Assembly: GCF_020966755.1 (NCBI RefSeq)
Contig: NZ_JAJKFT010000010.1
Coordinates: forward strand, 3,539,513 to 3,603,512
Length of the DNA stretch: 64,000 nucleotides
Direction of reading: 5' to 3'
Origin: Blastopirellula sediminis
GTDB taxonomy: Bacteria > Planctomycetota > Planctomycetia > Pirellulales > Pirellulaceae
Part shown: positions 17,456 to 26,646 of the stretch, one piece after another
How the letters are laid out: each line of letters starts with the position of its first letter
Numbering within the stretch: position 1 is the stretch's first letter
Made by a program: the position numbers and the translations under genes
The notes under the pieces: model-generated
The model's database searches: none
The model's input: only the letters and a program-made list of their open reading frames with translations
Told to the model about the DNA's origin: nothing

Positions 17456-18802
17456 CTACGACTGCAAAAAGGTCCGTTCGACGAACGTGGTGTCGATCTT
17501 CCCTTCGGCGAAGGCCGAGTGGTTTAGCAACATCTTGTGGAACGGCGCCGTGGTGCGGATGCCGTCGGTCCGGATCTCGTCGAGCGCTCGCAGCATGCAG
17601 CGAATCGCGTCTTCGCGCGTCTTGCGATGGACGATCAGCTTTCCGATCATCGAATCGTAATGAGGCGGAACGGTGTAGCCGGCGGAGACGTGCGAATCGA
17701 AACGAACGCCGGGGCCGCCGGGAGCGATGAATCGCTCGATTTTGCCGGGGCACGGCATGAAGTTGCGATCGGGATCTTCGGCGTTGATGCGACATTCAAT
17801 CGCGGCGCCTTGGATCTTGATGTCTTCCTGGGTGAACGGCAGCTTTTCGCCGGCCGCGACCCGAATCTGCGTCTGGATCAGGTCGATGCCGGTCACCATT
17901 TCGGTTACCGGGTGTTCGACCTGGATGCGCGCGTTGACTTCGATGAAGTAGAAGTTTTCGTCCTTGTCGACGATGAACTCGACCGTACCGGCGTTGTGGT
18001 AGTTGGCGCCTTGGATCATGCGAACCGCCGCGGCGCAGATCGCTTCGCGGGTTTCGGGCGATAGGTTCGGCGCCGGGCTTTCTTCGATCAGCTTCTGGTG
18101 GCGACGCTGCGTTGAGCATTCGCGCTCGTACAAGTGAACGACGTTGCCATGCTGGTCGGCGATCACCTGGACTTCGACGTGACGCGGGTGCTCGACATAC
18201 TTTTCGAGATAGACGCCGCCATTGCCGAAGGCGGCTTGGGCTTCGGTCTGGGCTTGCTGCAGCGCGGTCTTCAGGACCAGGTCGTTTGCGGCGACGCGCA
18301 TCCCTTTACCGCCGCCGCCGGCAGTCGCTTTGATCAGAACCGGGAAGCCGATCTGGTGGGCGATTTTCATCGCCTCTTCGTGATCTTCGATCAGCCCGTC
18401 CGAACCGGGCACGACCGGCACGCTGGCTTCGCGAGCCATCTTGCGAGCTTCGTTCTTATCGCCGAGACGCTGCATCGCGTCAGGCGAAGGACCGATGAAG
18501 TCGATGTTGCAACTGCGGCAGATCTCGTTGAACTGGGCGTTCTCCGCCAAAAAGCCGTAGCCGGGATGGATCGCTTCGACGTTGCCGACTTCGGCGGCGC
18601 TGATGACGCGATCGATCTTCAGGTAGCTTTGGGCGCTTTTGGCCGGGCCGACGCAATATGCTTCGTCGGCCAGTTCGAGATACGACGCGCCGCGATCGGC
18701 TTCGCTGTAGATAGCGACCGTTTCGACGCCAAGTTCTTTACACGCGCGAATAATACGCAGGGCGATTTCGCCGCGATTCGCGATCAGAATGCGGTTATAC
18801 AT
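17456..18802 (-). CDS. accC: Acetyl-CoA carboxylase, biotin carboxylase subunit
   Basis: Carboxylates the biotin of AccB with ATP and bicarbonate, starting fatty acid synthesis. The protein of about 448 residues starts [20 protein letters not shown] and has the ATP-grasp glycine-rich loop [12 protein letters not shown], then [29 protein letters not shown], and [16 protein letters not shown]. The longer open frame to 18892 is discarded because the conserved N-terminus begins at the ATG at 18802. It follows accB after 34 bases in an operon. Confidence 0.97.
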   Translation of the reverse strand: MYNRILIANRGEIALRIIRACKELGVETVAIYSEADRGASYLELADEAYCVGPAKSAQSYLKIDRVISAAEVGNVEAIHPGYGFLAENAQFNEICRSCNIDFIGPSPDAMQRLGDKNEARKMAREASVPVVPGSDGLIEDHEEAMKIAHQIGFPVLIKATAGGGGKGMRVAANDLVLKTALQQAQTEAQAAFGNGGVYLEKYVEHPRHVEVQVIADQHGNVVHLYERECSTQRRHQKLIEESPAPNLSPETREAICAAAVRMIQGANYHNAGTVEFIVDKDENFYFIEVNARIQVEHPVTEMVTGIDLIQTQIRVAAGEKLPFTQEDIKIQGAAIECRINAEDPDRNFMPCPGKIERFIAPGGPGVRFDSHVSAGYTVPPHYDSMIGKLIVHRKTREDAIRCMLRALDEIRTDGIRTTAPFHKMLLNHSAFAEGKIDTTFVERTFLQS

Positions 18803-18836
18803 GGGGTGGTCCGGATGCGGGACGGAGACGCGCGAC

Positions 18837-19319
18837 TTAGCCGCGCGGGTCAACCTTGAACAACGGCTGGCCGTATTCGACCGGGTCTTCATTCTTGGCC
18901 AGGACGGCGACGATCTTGCCGGTCATTTCGGCTTTGATTTCGTTGAAGACCTTCATCGCTTCGATGATGCAGACGACCGACTCTTCGCCGATGTGATCGC
19001 CGACTTTGGCGAAATTCTCGGAGTCCGGTTTCGGCTTGGCGTAGAACGTGCCGACCATCGGGCTGTTGATCGTCACCAGGTGCGAGTCTTCGGCGGCGGC
19101 CGACGGAGCGGCGGCGCTGCTGGCGACCGGGGCCGGAGCCGCAGCGACCGGCATCGGGGCCGGGGCGTAAGCGACGGCCGAGCCGCGCTTCATCTGAATC
19201 TGCTTTTCCCCTTCCCGGAGGTCGATTTCCGAAAGCTCGTGCTCTTTCATCAGTTCGATGAGTTGTCGCAATCGATCGAGATCAAAGACGCCGCCGGTAG
19301 CGGGCTCGGACTTGGCCAT
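18837..19319 (-). CDS. accB: Acetyl-CoA carboxylase, biotin carboxyl carrier protein
   Basis: Carries the biotin that shuttles CO2 between AccC and the carboxyltransferase. The 160-residue protein has an N-terminal helical segment, an Ala/Pro-rich hinge at about 50-77, and a C-terminal biotinyl domain. The domain includes the thumb region [12 protein letters not shown] and the biotinylated Lys123 in [11 protein letters not shown]. It lies between pepP (66 bases upstream) and accC (34 bases downstream), a common bacterial order. Confidence 0.97.
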   Translation of the reverse strand: MAKSEPATGGVFDLDRLRQLIELMKEHELSEIDLREGEKQIQMKRGSAVAYAPAPMPVAAAPAPVASSAAAPSAAAEDSHLVTINSPMVGTFYAKPKPDSENFAKVGDHIGEESVVCIIEAMKVFNEIKAEMTGKIVAVLAKNEDPVEYGQPLFKVDPRG

Positions 19320-19385
19320 GGATGGAAGGTCTCCGGAACGCGGCTTACGTGCCGCTTGGTCTTATGGGAAAGGAAGCGTTAACGA

Positions 19386-20492
19386 TCAGTCGATAACGCT
19401 CTCGTCGAAATCTTTCGGTACGCTGGTTAAAACTTCGTGGCCGGTTTTTGTGACCAGCACATCGTCCTCAATGCGGACGCCGCCAAACCCAGGAATATAG
19501 ATGCCCGGCTCCACGGTGACCACCATGCCTACCTGCAGGGGGCGGGTTTGAGAACTGTTAAATCGGGGCGACTCATGGACGTTGAGGCCGATTCCATGGC
19601 CCAGGCCATGACCGAATCGCTTGCCAAAACCGGCCTCGGCGATCACATCGCGGGCCGTTTTATCAACGTCGCACAGCAACGCGCCAGGCTTGATCGCATC
19701 GATCGCGCGGAGCTGGGCCTGCAAGACAATGTCGTAAATCCGCTTGATTTTGGGCGAAATTTTACCGGTCGCTAAAACACGCGTCAAGTCGCTCACGTAC
19801 CCCCCTACGACCGCTCCCCAGTCGATCAAAACGAAGCTGTCTTCGCCGATCTTCTTGTCGGTGGGAACGCCATGAGGAAGGGCCGCTCGCTCTCCCACGC
19901 CGACGATCGGCGGAAAGCTGAGCCCGGAGCCGCCAAAGCGACGGACTTGATATTCGAGGTCGGCGGCGACTTGCCGCTCGGTCTGTTCCTTGTGCATCGC
20001 GGCGCGAACCGCGGCGAACGCCTTCTCGGCACAGTGGATCGCCTGACGGATCGTCGCGATCTCCTCGGCGTCTTTGATCTCGCGGAGCTCTTCTACTAGT
20101 CCCGTGGTGGGAATTAGCGAAACGCCGGTCAGCTTTTCGGCGAGCGTGTCGCGCTCGGCGACAGTGACCGAAGCGGCTTCAAACGCGAGCTGGTTGACCC
20201 CCACCGATTTGACCAGTTTTTGCACGGTCGCCAGGATCGACTTGCCGGGAGCGCGGCTGGCGAGCTCCAGCCCGGGGCATTGTTCTTCGACCTGTTGCGA
20301 ATAGCGGGGATCGCTGAGGAGCACTTCCGTATCGGCCGAGACCAGCAGATAGCTGTCATGGCCGGTGAACCCCGTCAGGTAGGTGACGTTCGAGACGTTG
20401 GTCACCAGGATCGCAGACGCGCCGCTCTTCTTCACCAAGCGGCGAAGCTTGTTGCGTCGGGCTGCGAAGCGATCGTGATCGGCTGGCGGCAT
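19386..20492 (-). CDS. pepP: Xaa-Pro aminopeptidase/dipeptidase, M24 family
   Basis: Metallopeptidase removing residues next to proline. The 368-residue protein has a creatinase-like N-terminal domain and a C-terminal pita-bread domain with all five metal ligands visible: Asp in LIDWGAVVGGYVSD (two), His in GHGLGHGIGLNVHE, Glu in VTVEPGIYIPG and Glu in VRIEDDVLV. It heads the pepP-accB-accC cluster. The symbol is the usual one for genes in this position; dipeptidase (pepQ) activity cannot be excluded. Confidence 0.92.
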   Translation of the reverse strand: MPPADHDRFAARRNKLRRLVKKSGASAILVTNVSNVTYLTGFTGHDSYLLVSADTEVLLSDPRYSQQVEEQCPGLELASRAPGKSILATVQKLVKSVGVNQLAFEAASVTVAERDTLAEKLTGVSLIPTTGLVEELREIKDAEEIATIRQAIHCAEKAFAAVRAAMHKEQTERQVAADLEYQVRRFGGSGLSFPPIVGVGERAALPHGVPTDKKIGEDSFVLIDWGAVVGGYVSDLTRVLATGKISPKIKRIYDIVLQAQLRAIDAIKPGALLCDVDKTARDVIAEAGFGKRFGHGLGHGIGLNVHESPRFNSSQTRPLQVGMVVTVEPGIYIPGFGGVRIEDDVLVTKTGHEVLTSVPKDFDESVID

Positions 20493-20646
20493 CGGCGGTT
20501 CGGCGAACGGGGGAAGTTAGTGTAAACTCGGGAAGCGTTAGTTGCTCAAAGTCTGATTTTTCGGGTTTTTCGTTTCTCCGCAAGAATGGCGAACCCTCCA
20601 CAGGGTGACTATTCTTCCCTTTTTTTCACAAACGTGATTGTCAATC

Positions 20647-21510
20647 ATGCCGAAGAAGAGCCCCTGGATTGTCGATGTGACGCTCGAGAACTTCGAGGCC
20701 GAGGTGCTGGAGCGCTCGCGTGAGGTCCCGGTCATTGTCGATTTTTGGGCCGTTTGGTGTCAGCCTTGCCAATTGTTGATGCCGATTCTCGAAAAGCTGG
20801 CCATCGAAATGGATGGCAAGTTCCGCTTGGCCAAAGCCAATACCGAGGAAGTTCCGCAGCTGGCGGCCAGTTTCAACGTCCAAGGGGTTCCGGCCGTATT
20901 TGCAGTGCGCGATGGGGCGATAATCGACTTCTTTGATGGGATGCGACCGGAAGATTTTGTCCGCGACTGGATCAAGCGGCAGTTTCCGAGCGAAGCCGAA
21001 AAGCTGCTGTACGAGGTTCGCAACACGCTGGGGATTGATCCGGCCGAGGTCGAAGCGAAGCTGCTGCAGGCGATCGAACTCGACCCGAAACTCGACGTCG
21101 CCAAGACGATGCTCGCCGAGCACCTCTACGAACAGCATCGGGATGATGACGCTGCGAAGTGGATTGCGTCGCTGGAAGAACGAGGCTTTCTCGAACCGGA
21201 AGCGGCCAAGGTGAAAGCGGCGATAGAGCTACGCAAACTGGGCGCCGCCGCAGGCGGTGTGGACGATTGCCGCGCGGAACTCGCCGCGGCGCCCGATGAT
21301 CCGGAGAAGCTGATGAAGCTGGCCGAAGCGCTCGCGGCGGCGGGGCAGTTTCAAGAGTCGCTCGACACGGCCCTGGCGGTGGTCCGGAAGGATCGCGCCG
21401 GCCAAGGAGAAACGGCGCGACAACTGATGGTCGATATCTTTCGCCAGTTGGCGGACGACGAAGAGTTGGTTAACGACTATCGAAGGAAACTGGCGGCGGC
21501 GTTGTATTAA
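20647..21510 (+). CDS. Thioredoxin-TPR protein, CnoX/YbbN-like
   Basis: A 287-residue protein with a thioredoxin domain (1-110) followed by helical TPR-like repeats, the architecture of the CnoX chaperedoxin. CnoX protects oxidised proteins and hands them to GroEL. The active site is WCQPC (Cys38, Cys41), so unlike the E. coli protein it can probably do redox chemistry. The frame opens at a TTG at 20638, but the ATG at 20647 is preferred. Its last 41 bases overlap the 3' end of the convergent phosphodiesterase gene. Confidence 0.9.
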   Translation: MPKKSPWIVDVTLENFEAEVLERSREVPVIVDFWAVWCQPCQLLMPILEKLAIEMDGKFRLAKANTEEVPQLAASFNVQGVPAVFAVRDGAIIDFFDGMRPEDFVRDWIKRQFPSEAEKLLYEVRNTLGIDPAEVEAKLLQAIELDPKLDVAKTMLAEHLYEQHRDDDAAKWIASLEERGFLEPEAAKVKAAIELRKLGAAAGGVDDCRAELAAAPDDPEKLMKLAEALAAAGQFQESLDTALAVVRKDRAGQGETARQLMVDIFRQLADDEELVNDYRRKLAAALY

Positions 21511-22498
21511 GCCAATCTACGCTCAGGTCCGGAAAGTCGGTGCAAACGTCGTCCACCCCTGCGACATCGAATAGGCCTTCGTGCAGCGCTGCGATCGAAG
21601 GGCAGTTCGGCGGCAGATCATCGCGACGGACGACGCCGCTGACGACGCGTAGACTGGCGGCATGCGCCAGCTTGGTGAAGTCGCCGCTGTGAGGCGCGCC
21701 GTTCTTATCCCAAGTGACGACGCGAGGGAGGTTCGGGAAAACGCCGTCGACGAACTTGGCCAGACTCTTCAGTCCCTCCGGCGTCGCTAGTGCGTCGTAG
21801 TCGGATCCATCGGCGCCAATCTTGCTGCCGGAGAAGATCATCATCAGGCGCCCTTTCCAGCCAAATTCTTCGCGGAAACGACGGAGCGTCGTTTGCTCAA
21901 AGCATTGAACCCAAATGGCGGAATCTTTCTCTGCTCCGTAACCATGGCGTGAAAGGACCTCGAAGACCGCTTTGGCGACGTCGTGTCCTTCCTTGGTATG
22001 AAAGGTCGGCTGCTTGATTTCGGTGAAGAGCCCGACGTTGCGGCCGGTGCTGGCGTTCAACCCTTGGATGAAACGAATCTCCTCTTCCAAGGTGTGCAGC
22101 TGATAGGTGTAGCCGTCGAGCGGGAAACGCTCGGCGTAAACCGGCTTGCCGGTTTTGGGGTTATAACGCTGCGTCGCGCTCAGCTGTTTGATCTCGGCCA
22201 GCGTGAAATCAATCGCGTAATAGCTGCCGTCCGCTCGTTTGCGATCGGGGAATCGGGTGGCGACGTCGGTGATCCCTTCCAGGTGGATGTCGTGCAGCAC
22301 AAGCGGAACGTCGTCTTTGGTCAGAACGACGTCTTGTTCCAGAAAGTCGGCGCCTTGGGCGTAGGCCATCGCCTTTGAGGGCAAGCTATGTTCCGGCAGA
22401 TAGCCGCTGGCGCCTCGATGGGCGAAGACCTGGTGGTCGTCAGCGAGAAGCGACGCTGGGGCCAGCAACAAGGCGATACAGAGGCAGGCGTATTTCAT
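21470..22498 (-). CDS. glpQ: Secreted glycerophosphodiester phosphodiesterase
   Basis: Hydrolyses glycerophosphodiesters to glycerol 3-phosphate and an alcohol, outside the cytoplasm. The 342-residue protein has a signal peptide (residues 1-19, cleavage near SLLADD) and the family start FAHRGASGYLPEHSLPS, with EQDVVLTKDDVPLVLHD supplying the calcium-binding Glu and Asp and the second His. The long insertion after the HD motif (RFPDRKRADGSYYAIDF) is typical of the GlpQ periplasmic type. The 3' end overlaps the CnoX-like gene by 41 bases, tail to tail. Confidence 0.93.
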   Translation of the reverse strand: MKYACLCIALLLAPASLLADDHQVFAHRGASGYLPEHSLPSKAMAYAQGADFLEQDVVLTKDDVPLVLHDIHLEGITDVATRFPDRKRADGSYYAIDFTLAEIKQLSATQRYNPKTGKPVYAERFPLDGYTYQLHTLEEEIRFIQGLNASTGRNVGLFTEIKQPTFHTKEGHDVAKAVFEVLSRHGYGAEKDSAIWVQCFEQTTLRRFREEFGWKGRLMMIFSGSKIGADGSDYDALATPEGLKSLAKFVDGVFPNLPRVVTWDKNGAPHSGDFTKLAHAASLRVVSGVVRRDDLPPNCPSIAALHEGLFDVAGVDDVCTDFPDLSVDWLNTTPPPVSFDSR

Positions 22499-22533
22499 GA
22501 TTTACGTCGGGCGGGAATTGGGATTGGAGTGGC

Positions 22534-22565
22534 GGCCGCATTCCCTTGCTTGCGCTGCAGGCTAG
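22534..22565. repeat. Dispersed repeat (GGCCGCATTCCC family), single copy
   Basis: This 32-base stretch matches each arm of the inverted pair at 26497-26636 with two or three differences, and more loosely the right arm at 37945-37972. Here it is a lone arm, between the phosphodiesterase start and the HAD phosphatase stop. Confidence 0.75.
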
Positions 22566-22577
22566 TGTTTGGTGAGA

Positions 22578-23255
22578 TTATTCGAGAATCGCTTCCAGTA
22601 GCGGACCGAAGTCTTCGAGGTCGTCGAAGAGCAAGTCGGGATCGCTTTTCGCCAGGACTTCACGATCGAAAACGCCAGTGGCGACGGCGACCGCTTTGGC
22701 GCCGATGTGGCGAGCGCAGCGGACGTCGTTCGCGGTGTCGCCGATCACCCAGATCTGATCGCCGGCGACGGGATGTCCCAGGTGAGCCTCGCAGGCGTCC
22801 TTCGCCGCTTGGGCGACGTCGTTGCGGTCGGGATGGAGATCGCCGTAACCCCCAAACGCGAAGTGGTGCATCAGGTCGTAGTGGGTTAGCTTCAGGTAGG
22901 CGCCTTGGGCGACGTTGCCGGTCAGCAGTCCCAACGCGACGTCTTCCCGCTCGGCCAATTGATTCAGCAACGCTTCGATCCCAGGAAGAACGCGTCCCTG
23001 ACGGAGCGGCAGATTACGAGCCAGGCCGGTCATGTAGCTGGTGAGAAACAATTGCCACGCTTCTTCGGTCAGCTCTTTGTTGTGAGCGTCGAACAGTTCT
23101 TTGGCGATGCCGCGGTCGGTCTTCCCGCTAACGCGAACGGCGGTCGTCTGCACATCGATGCCGGCGGTCGACTGAAACGAGTCGATCATCGCATCTTTGC
23201 CGGCGCCGTCGGTAAGGACCAAAGTGCCATCGATATCAAACAGGCAGATCTTCAT
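22578..23255 (-). CDS. HAD-superfamily hydrolase (phosphoglycolate phosphatase-like)
   Basis: A 225-residue haloacid dehalogenase-type phosphatase. It shows motif I DIDGTLV (nucleophile Asp6, acid/base Asp8), motif II LLTGN, a conserved lysine in QAAKDACEA, and motif IV VIGDTANDVRCA, with a helical cap after motif I. Substrate cannot be told; phosphoglycolate and related small phosphates are typical of this subclass. The frame reaches 23369, but those residues are not part of the fold and the ATG at 23255 precedes MKICLFDIDG directly. The gene begins 55 bases after the HtrA stop. Confidence 0.88.
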   Translation of the reverse strand: MKICLFDIDGTLVLTDGAGKDAMIDSFQSTAGIDVQTTAVRVSGKTDRGIAKELFDAHNKELTEEAWQLFLTSYMTGLARNLPLRQGRVLPGIEALLNQLAEREDVALGLLTGNVAQGAYLKLTHYDLMHHFAFGGYGDLHPDRNDVAQAAKDACEAHLGHPVAGDQIWVIGDTANDVRCARHIGAKAVAVATGVFDREVLAKSDPDLLFDDLEDFGPLLEAILE

Positions 23256-23310
23256 ACGTATCGCTTTAGGGTTGCAGTCGAGGACGTCTGCGAGGAATTC
23301 GAGTCGAAGC

Positions 23311-24498
23311 CTAGCGAGCCTCGGCCAGGGTGACGTCGACGTTGAGTTCTTTAGGATCGGGAGTTCCAACGCCGCGGATGACGGTTACCTGGATCACGTC
23401 GCCCACCTTGTGCTGAAACAGCTGACCGGTGATATCGGTATGATTCGTCACCGGGTGGCCGTCAATCGCGACGATCACGTCGCCGAATTTCTCGACCCCT
23501 TGCTGAGAGATGATGGTCGGTTGCAAGCCGGCCTGGGCGGCGGGGCTCCCTTCAAACACATCGCCGATCAAGGCGCCTTTCAGCTGAAGCTGACTGACCG
23601 CGGCTGCGGGAAGGACGGCGACGCCCATGTAAGGACGCGAAACTCGGCCGGTTCGCAGAATCTCGGTCGTGACGGCGTTGACCGTATCGACCGGGATCGC
23701 CAGGCCGATTCCAGAATACGCGCCTGACGGGCTGTAGATCGCCGTATTCAAGCCGATCAGCAGTCCACTGCTGTCGAGAAGCGGGCCACCGGAATTACCA
23801 GGGTTGATCGCGGCGTCGGTTTGAATCAGGTCGTTGATCGGCTGCCCCGATTCGCTACGGATCGAACGTCCAAGCCCACTGATGACGCCGGTGGTAAGCG
23901 TCTGGTCGAAACCGAAAGGATTACCGATAGCGAACACCTTCTGCCCGACTTTCAGATCTTTCGACTGGCCAACGCGGAGCGGGACCAAAGGGGCGCTTTT
24001 GGGATCGACCAGTTGCAGGACCGCGAGGTCGTTGTCGGGCGAACCGCCCAGAATGCGAGCCTCGTGCGACGATTGATCGGCGAAAGTGACGATCGCTCGT
24101 CCCCCGTTTCCCTGATCGACGTCCCGAATCACATGGTAGTTAGTGACGATATGCCCATTTTTGTCCCAAACGATGCCGCTGCCGGCCCCGGCCGGGATTT
24201 CGACCGGGTTGGCGTTCATCGAGCGGCGAGCGAACGCCGTGGTCGTGATGTAAACGACCGAGGGAGACGCCGATTCAAATAGCTCAATGGTAGACTTTTC
24301 GTCCGCGGCCAAATCCCCCCTGGCGGTCACCTCGCGAGGAACGGCGTTGGGGTCAATAACCGGTGGCTGATCGGACAGCATAAAGCTGCTGACGACCCAG
24401 GAAACCCCTAACGCAATGGCGAAGCAAAAGACGAACAGCCGCAAAAATGCGATCGCACTCGGTTGCGCCCGCTGCTCTGGCGGCATTCCAGCGCTCAT
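23311..24498 (-). CDS. HtrA/Deg-type serine protease, membrane anchored
   Basis: Envelope quality-control protease. After a short cytoplasmic tail it has one membrane helix (FLRLFVFCFAIALGVSWVV), then a trypsin-like domain with His in IVTNYHVI, Asp in DNDLAVL and Ser in NPGNSGGPLL, and a single PDZ domain (GSPAAQAGLQP... DVIVAIDGHPV). One anchor plus one PDZ is the DegS-like architecture. The frame opens at a TTG at 24549, but the ATG at 24498 has GAAAGG just upstream and is preferred. The tRNA-Gln gene ends 10 bases upstream of the TTG on the same strand, so the two may share a transcript. Confidence 0.92.
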   Translation of the reverse strand: MSAGMPPEQRAQPSAIAFLRLFVFCFAIALGVSWVVSSFMLSDQPPVIDPNAVPREVTARGDLAADEKSTIELFESASPSVVYITTTAFARRSMNANPVEIPAGAGSGIVWDKNGHIVTNYHVIRDVDQGNGGRAIVTFADQSSHEARILGGSPDNDLAVLQLVDPKSAPLVPLRVGQSKDLKVGQKVFAIGNPFGFDQTLTTGVISGLGRSIRSESGQPINDLIQTDAAINPGNSGGPLLDSSGLLIGLNTAIYSPSGAYSGIGLAIPVDTVNAVTTEILRTGRVSRPYMGVAVLPAAAVSQLQLKGALIGDVFEGSPAAQAGLQPTIISQQGVEKFGDVIVAIDGHPVTNHTDITGQLFQHKVGDVIQVTVIRGVGTPDPKELNVDVTLAEAR

Positions 24499-24558
24499 GG
24501 GGCCTTTCGTAGCGTTGGAGGGCGAGGGGGGAAGGTGGCCGTCGCTCAATGAAAGAAG

Positions 24559-24629
24559 CTGGGGAACTAGGATTTGAACCTAGACTAACAGAGTCAGAAT
24601 CTGTCGTGCTACCGTTACACTATTCCCCA
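24559..24629 (-). tRNA. tRNA-Gln (anticodon CUG)
   Basis: On the minus strand a 71-base cloverleaf has acceptor arms TGGGGAA/TTCCCCA, anticodon stem ACAGA/TCTGT around loop TTCTGAC (anticodon CTG), a T-arm CTAGG-TTCAAAT-CCTAG, and discriminator G. No CCA is encoded. Confidence 0.95.
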
Positions 24630-24798
24630 ATCGGTTTGTAAAGAGTATGGCGTAAGTTGCTTGTCGTCAAGGGATTCAGCCGCTGGCGATTTGCCGCGTC
24701 GGCTGATAAACTATTTCAGAACTAGTGGGGGGAAAACAGCGAGTGGTTCGCGCAGCCATTTCCGCCCCTATCGCTATTCCACTGACGCAGCCACGCCG

Positions 24799-26481
24799 AT
24801 GAGCAGTTATCTAGTAGCGGTCAACGGATCCGACGCCGGGAAAAAGATTTACCTGGCTGGCGATAAGTACGTCATGGGGCGGCATCCGGAATGCGATATC
24901 GTGGTCGACGCCGGCGCCGTCAGCCGCCATCACGCCCAGATCACCCGCAAGAATCAGGACCTTATGATTGAGGACCTGGGAAGCCGGAACGGGACGTTCG
25001 TCAACGATACGGCGATTCATTCGCTGCAAAAGTTGAAAGATGGCGACCTGATCCGCGTTTGCGACGTCACCTTCACCTTTCATCTCGATCAGCCGTTCGC
25101 CCCACCTTCGTCCCGAAACCTCACCCAGCGTGAAGGGGGAGGCGGAGTTTACGGCACGATCATGGTCGACGACGACTCGGCGCCCTCGACGATCATGTCG
25201 CAGCTCGAAGTCTCGTCGCAAGCTGGCGGAGTCTCGCTGCAGGCCAGCGCCGAGGTGAAATTGGCCGCCCTGCTCGAAATTACGAAAAACCTCGGCGGCG
25301 TCATCGCGCCGGAGGACGTTTTCCCGCAGGTGCTAGCCAGTTTGTTCAAAATCTTTTTGCAGGCCGATCGCGGATTTATCATCCTGCAGGACGAAAAAGG
25401 ACGACTCGCGCCCCGCTGGACCAAAACTCGCCGCCCCGGCGACGAAAACATCCGGATCAGCCGCACGGTCATCAACCATGTGATCGAGAAAAAGCAGGCG
25501 ATTCTCTCGGCCGACGCAGCGGCGGACTCGCGGTTCGAGATGAGCCAGAGCATCACCGATTTCCAGATCCGCTCGATCATGTGCGCCCCGCTGATCGACA
25601 GCGACGGCAAGGCGTTCGGCGCGTTGCAGATCGACACGCTGGATCAGCGAAAACGCTTCCAGCAGGAAGATCTGGAAGTGCTGATGAGCGTCGCGACTCA
25701 AGCGGCGATCTCGATCGACAACGCTCAATTGCATCAAAAGGCGATGAAGCAGCAAGAGATCGAACGCGATCTGAAGCTGGCCAGCCAGGTGCAGATCGGC
25801 TTTTTGCCGAAAGGGAAACCGGCCGCCCAAGGTTACGACTTCTTCGACTACTACCGCGCGGCGAATTCGGTCGGCGGCGACTATTACGACTACATTCCGC
25901 TTCCAGACAATCGTTTGGCGATTTTGCTGGGAGACGTGGTCGGACACGGCATCGCTGCGTCGCTGCTGATGGCCAAATTGTCGGCCGACGCGCGGTACAC
26001 GCTCGCATCGATCGAAGATCCGGCCGAAGCGTTCTGCACGCTGAATAACACGTTTAGTGAGAGCATTCCGGACGACCAGTTCGTGACGCTGGTGCTGAAC
26101 ATTCTGAACTTTGAGAAGCACGAGCTGACGGTGCTAAACGCCGGCCACATGGCCCCGATGTTGCGGCGCAACAACGGCCAGGTAGAAGACATCGGCGAAG
26201 CCGAAATCAGCTTGCCGCTTGGCGTTTTCCCTGATCTGGAATACGAGAAAGTGACCGTCCCGATCGCGGTTGGCGAACGGATCGTCCTGTTCACCGACGG
26301 CATCAACGAAGCGATGGACGCCGATGGCGAGCAATTCGGCATTCCCCGCGTTCGCGAGCGTACCCAACAGCAATTCCCGACCGTCGCCCAACTCGGCCAA
26401 GCGGTCATCCAAGACGTCCGCGAATTCATGGGCTCGCAATTCGACGACATGTGCCTGGTTTGCTACGAGCGGCTGGAATAG
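24799..26481 (+). CDS. FHA-GAF-PP2C (SpoIIE-type) signalling phosphatase
   Basis: A 560-residue cytoplasmic regulator. The FHA domain (about 1-105) has MGRHPECDI, SRHHAQI and GSRNGTFVND, so it should bind phosphothreonine peptides. A GAF domain (about 150-315) follows, then an RsbU/SpoIIE-like PP2C phosphatase (about 335-560) with metal-binding aspartates in GGDYYDY, LLGDVVGHG and LFTDGINEA. Such proteins dephosphorylate anti-anti-sigma factors or other targets of Ser/Thr kinases. No partner gene lies next to it. The frame is open from 24661, but the conserved start is at the ATG at 24799. Confidence 0.93.
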   Translation: MSSYLVAVNGSDAGKKIYLAGDKYVMGRHPECDIVVDAGAVSRHHAQITRKNQDLMIEDLGSRNGTFVNDTAIHSLQKLKDGDLIRVCDVTFTFHLDQPFAPPSSRNLTQREGGGGVYGTIMVDDDSAPSTIMSQLEVSSQAGGVSLQASAEVKLAALLEITKNLGGVIAPEDVFPQVLASLFKIFLQADRGFIILQDEKGRLAPRWTKTRRPGDENIRISRTVINHVIEKKQAILSADAAADSRFEMSQSITDFQIRSIMCAPLIDSDGKAFGALQIDTLDQRKRFQQEDLEVLMSVATQAAISIDNAQLHQKAMKQQEIERDLKLASQVQIGFLPKGKPAAQGYDFFDYYRAANSVGGDYYDYIPLPDNRLAILLGDVVGHGIAASLLMAKLSADARYTLASIEDPAEAFCTLNNTFSESIPDDQFVTLVLNILNFEKHELTVLNAGHMAPMLRRNNGQVEDIGEAEISLPLGVFPDLEYEKVTVPIAVGERIVLFTDGINEAMDADGEQFGIPRVRERTQQQFPTVAQLGQAVIQDVREFMGSQFDDMCLVCYERLE

Positions 26482-26496
26482 CCGAAAACCGCAACA

Positions 26497-26636
26497 CTAG
26501 CCCGCAGCGCAAGCGAGAGAATGCGGCCTCTACATCGTTTGACAAAAAGAAAACCCGAATGTCCAAACACTGGGCATTCGGGTTTTGTGTTTCGAATTCT
26601 AGTCGGCCGCATTCCCTCGCTTGCGCTGCGGGCTAG
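26497..26636. repeat. Inverted 32-bp repeats flanking a terminator hairpin
   Basis: Arms 26497-26528 and 26605-26636 are reverse complements over 32 bases with one mismatch. A related lone arm is at 22534-22565, and weaker relatives flank 37827-37972. The space between the arms holds an intrinsic terminator. The element exactly fills the convergent gap between the FHA gene and the DUF1080 gene. Confidence 0.88.
26550..26586. terminator. Bidirectional intrinsic terminator
   Basis: A 15-bp stem (26550-26564 with 26572-26586, one G-T pair) has A-rich sequence on the left and TTTTGTGTTT on the right. It serves the converging FHA and DUF1080 genes and lies inside the inverted-repeat element. Confidence 0.85.
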
Positions 26637-26646
26637 TGAGTGAGCC

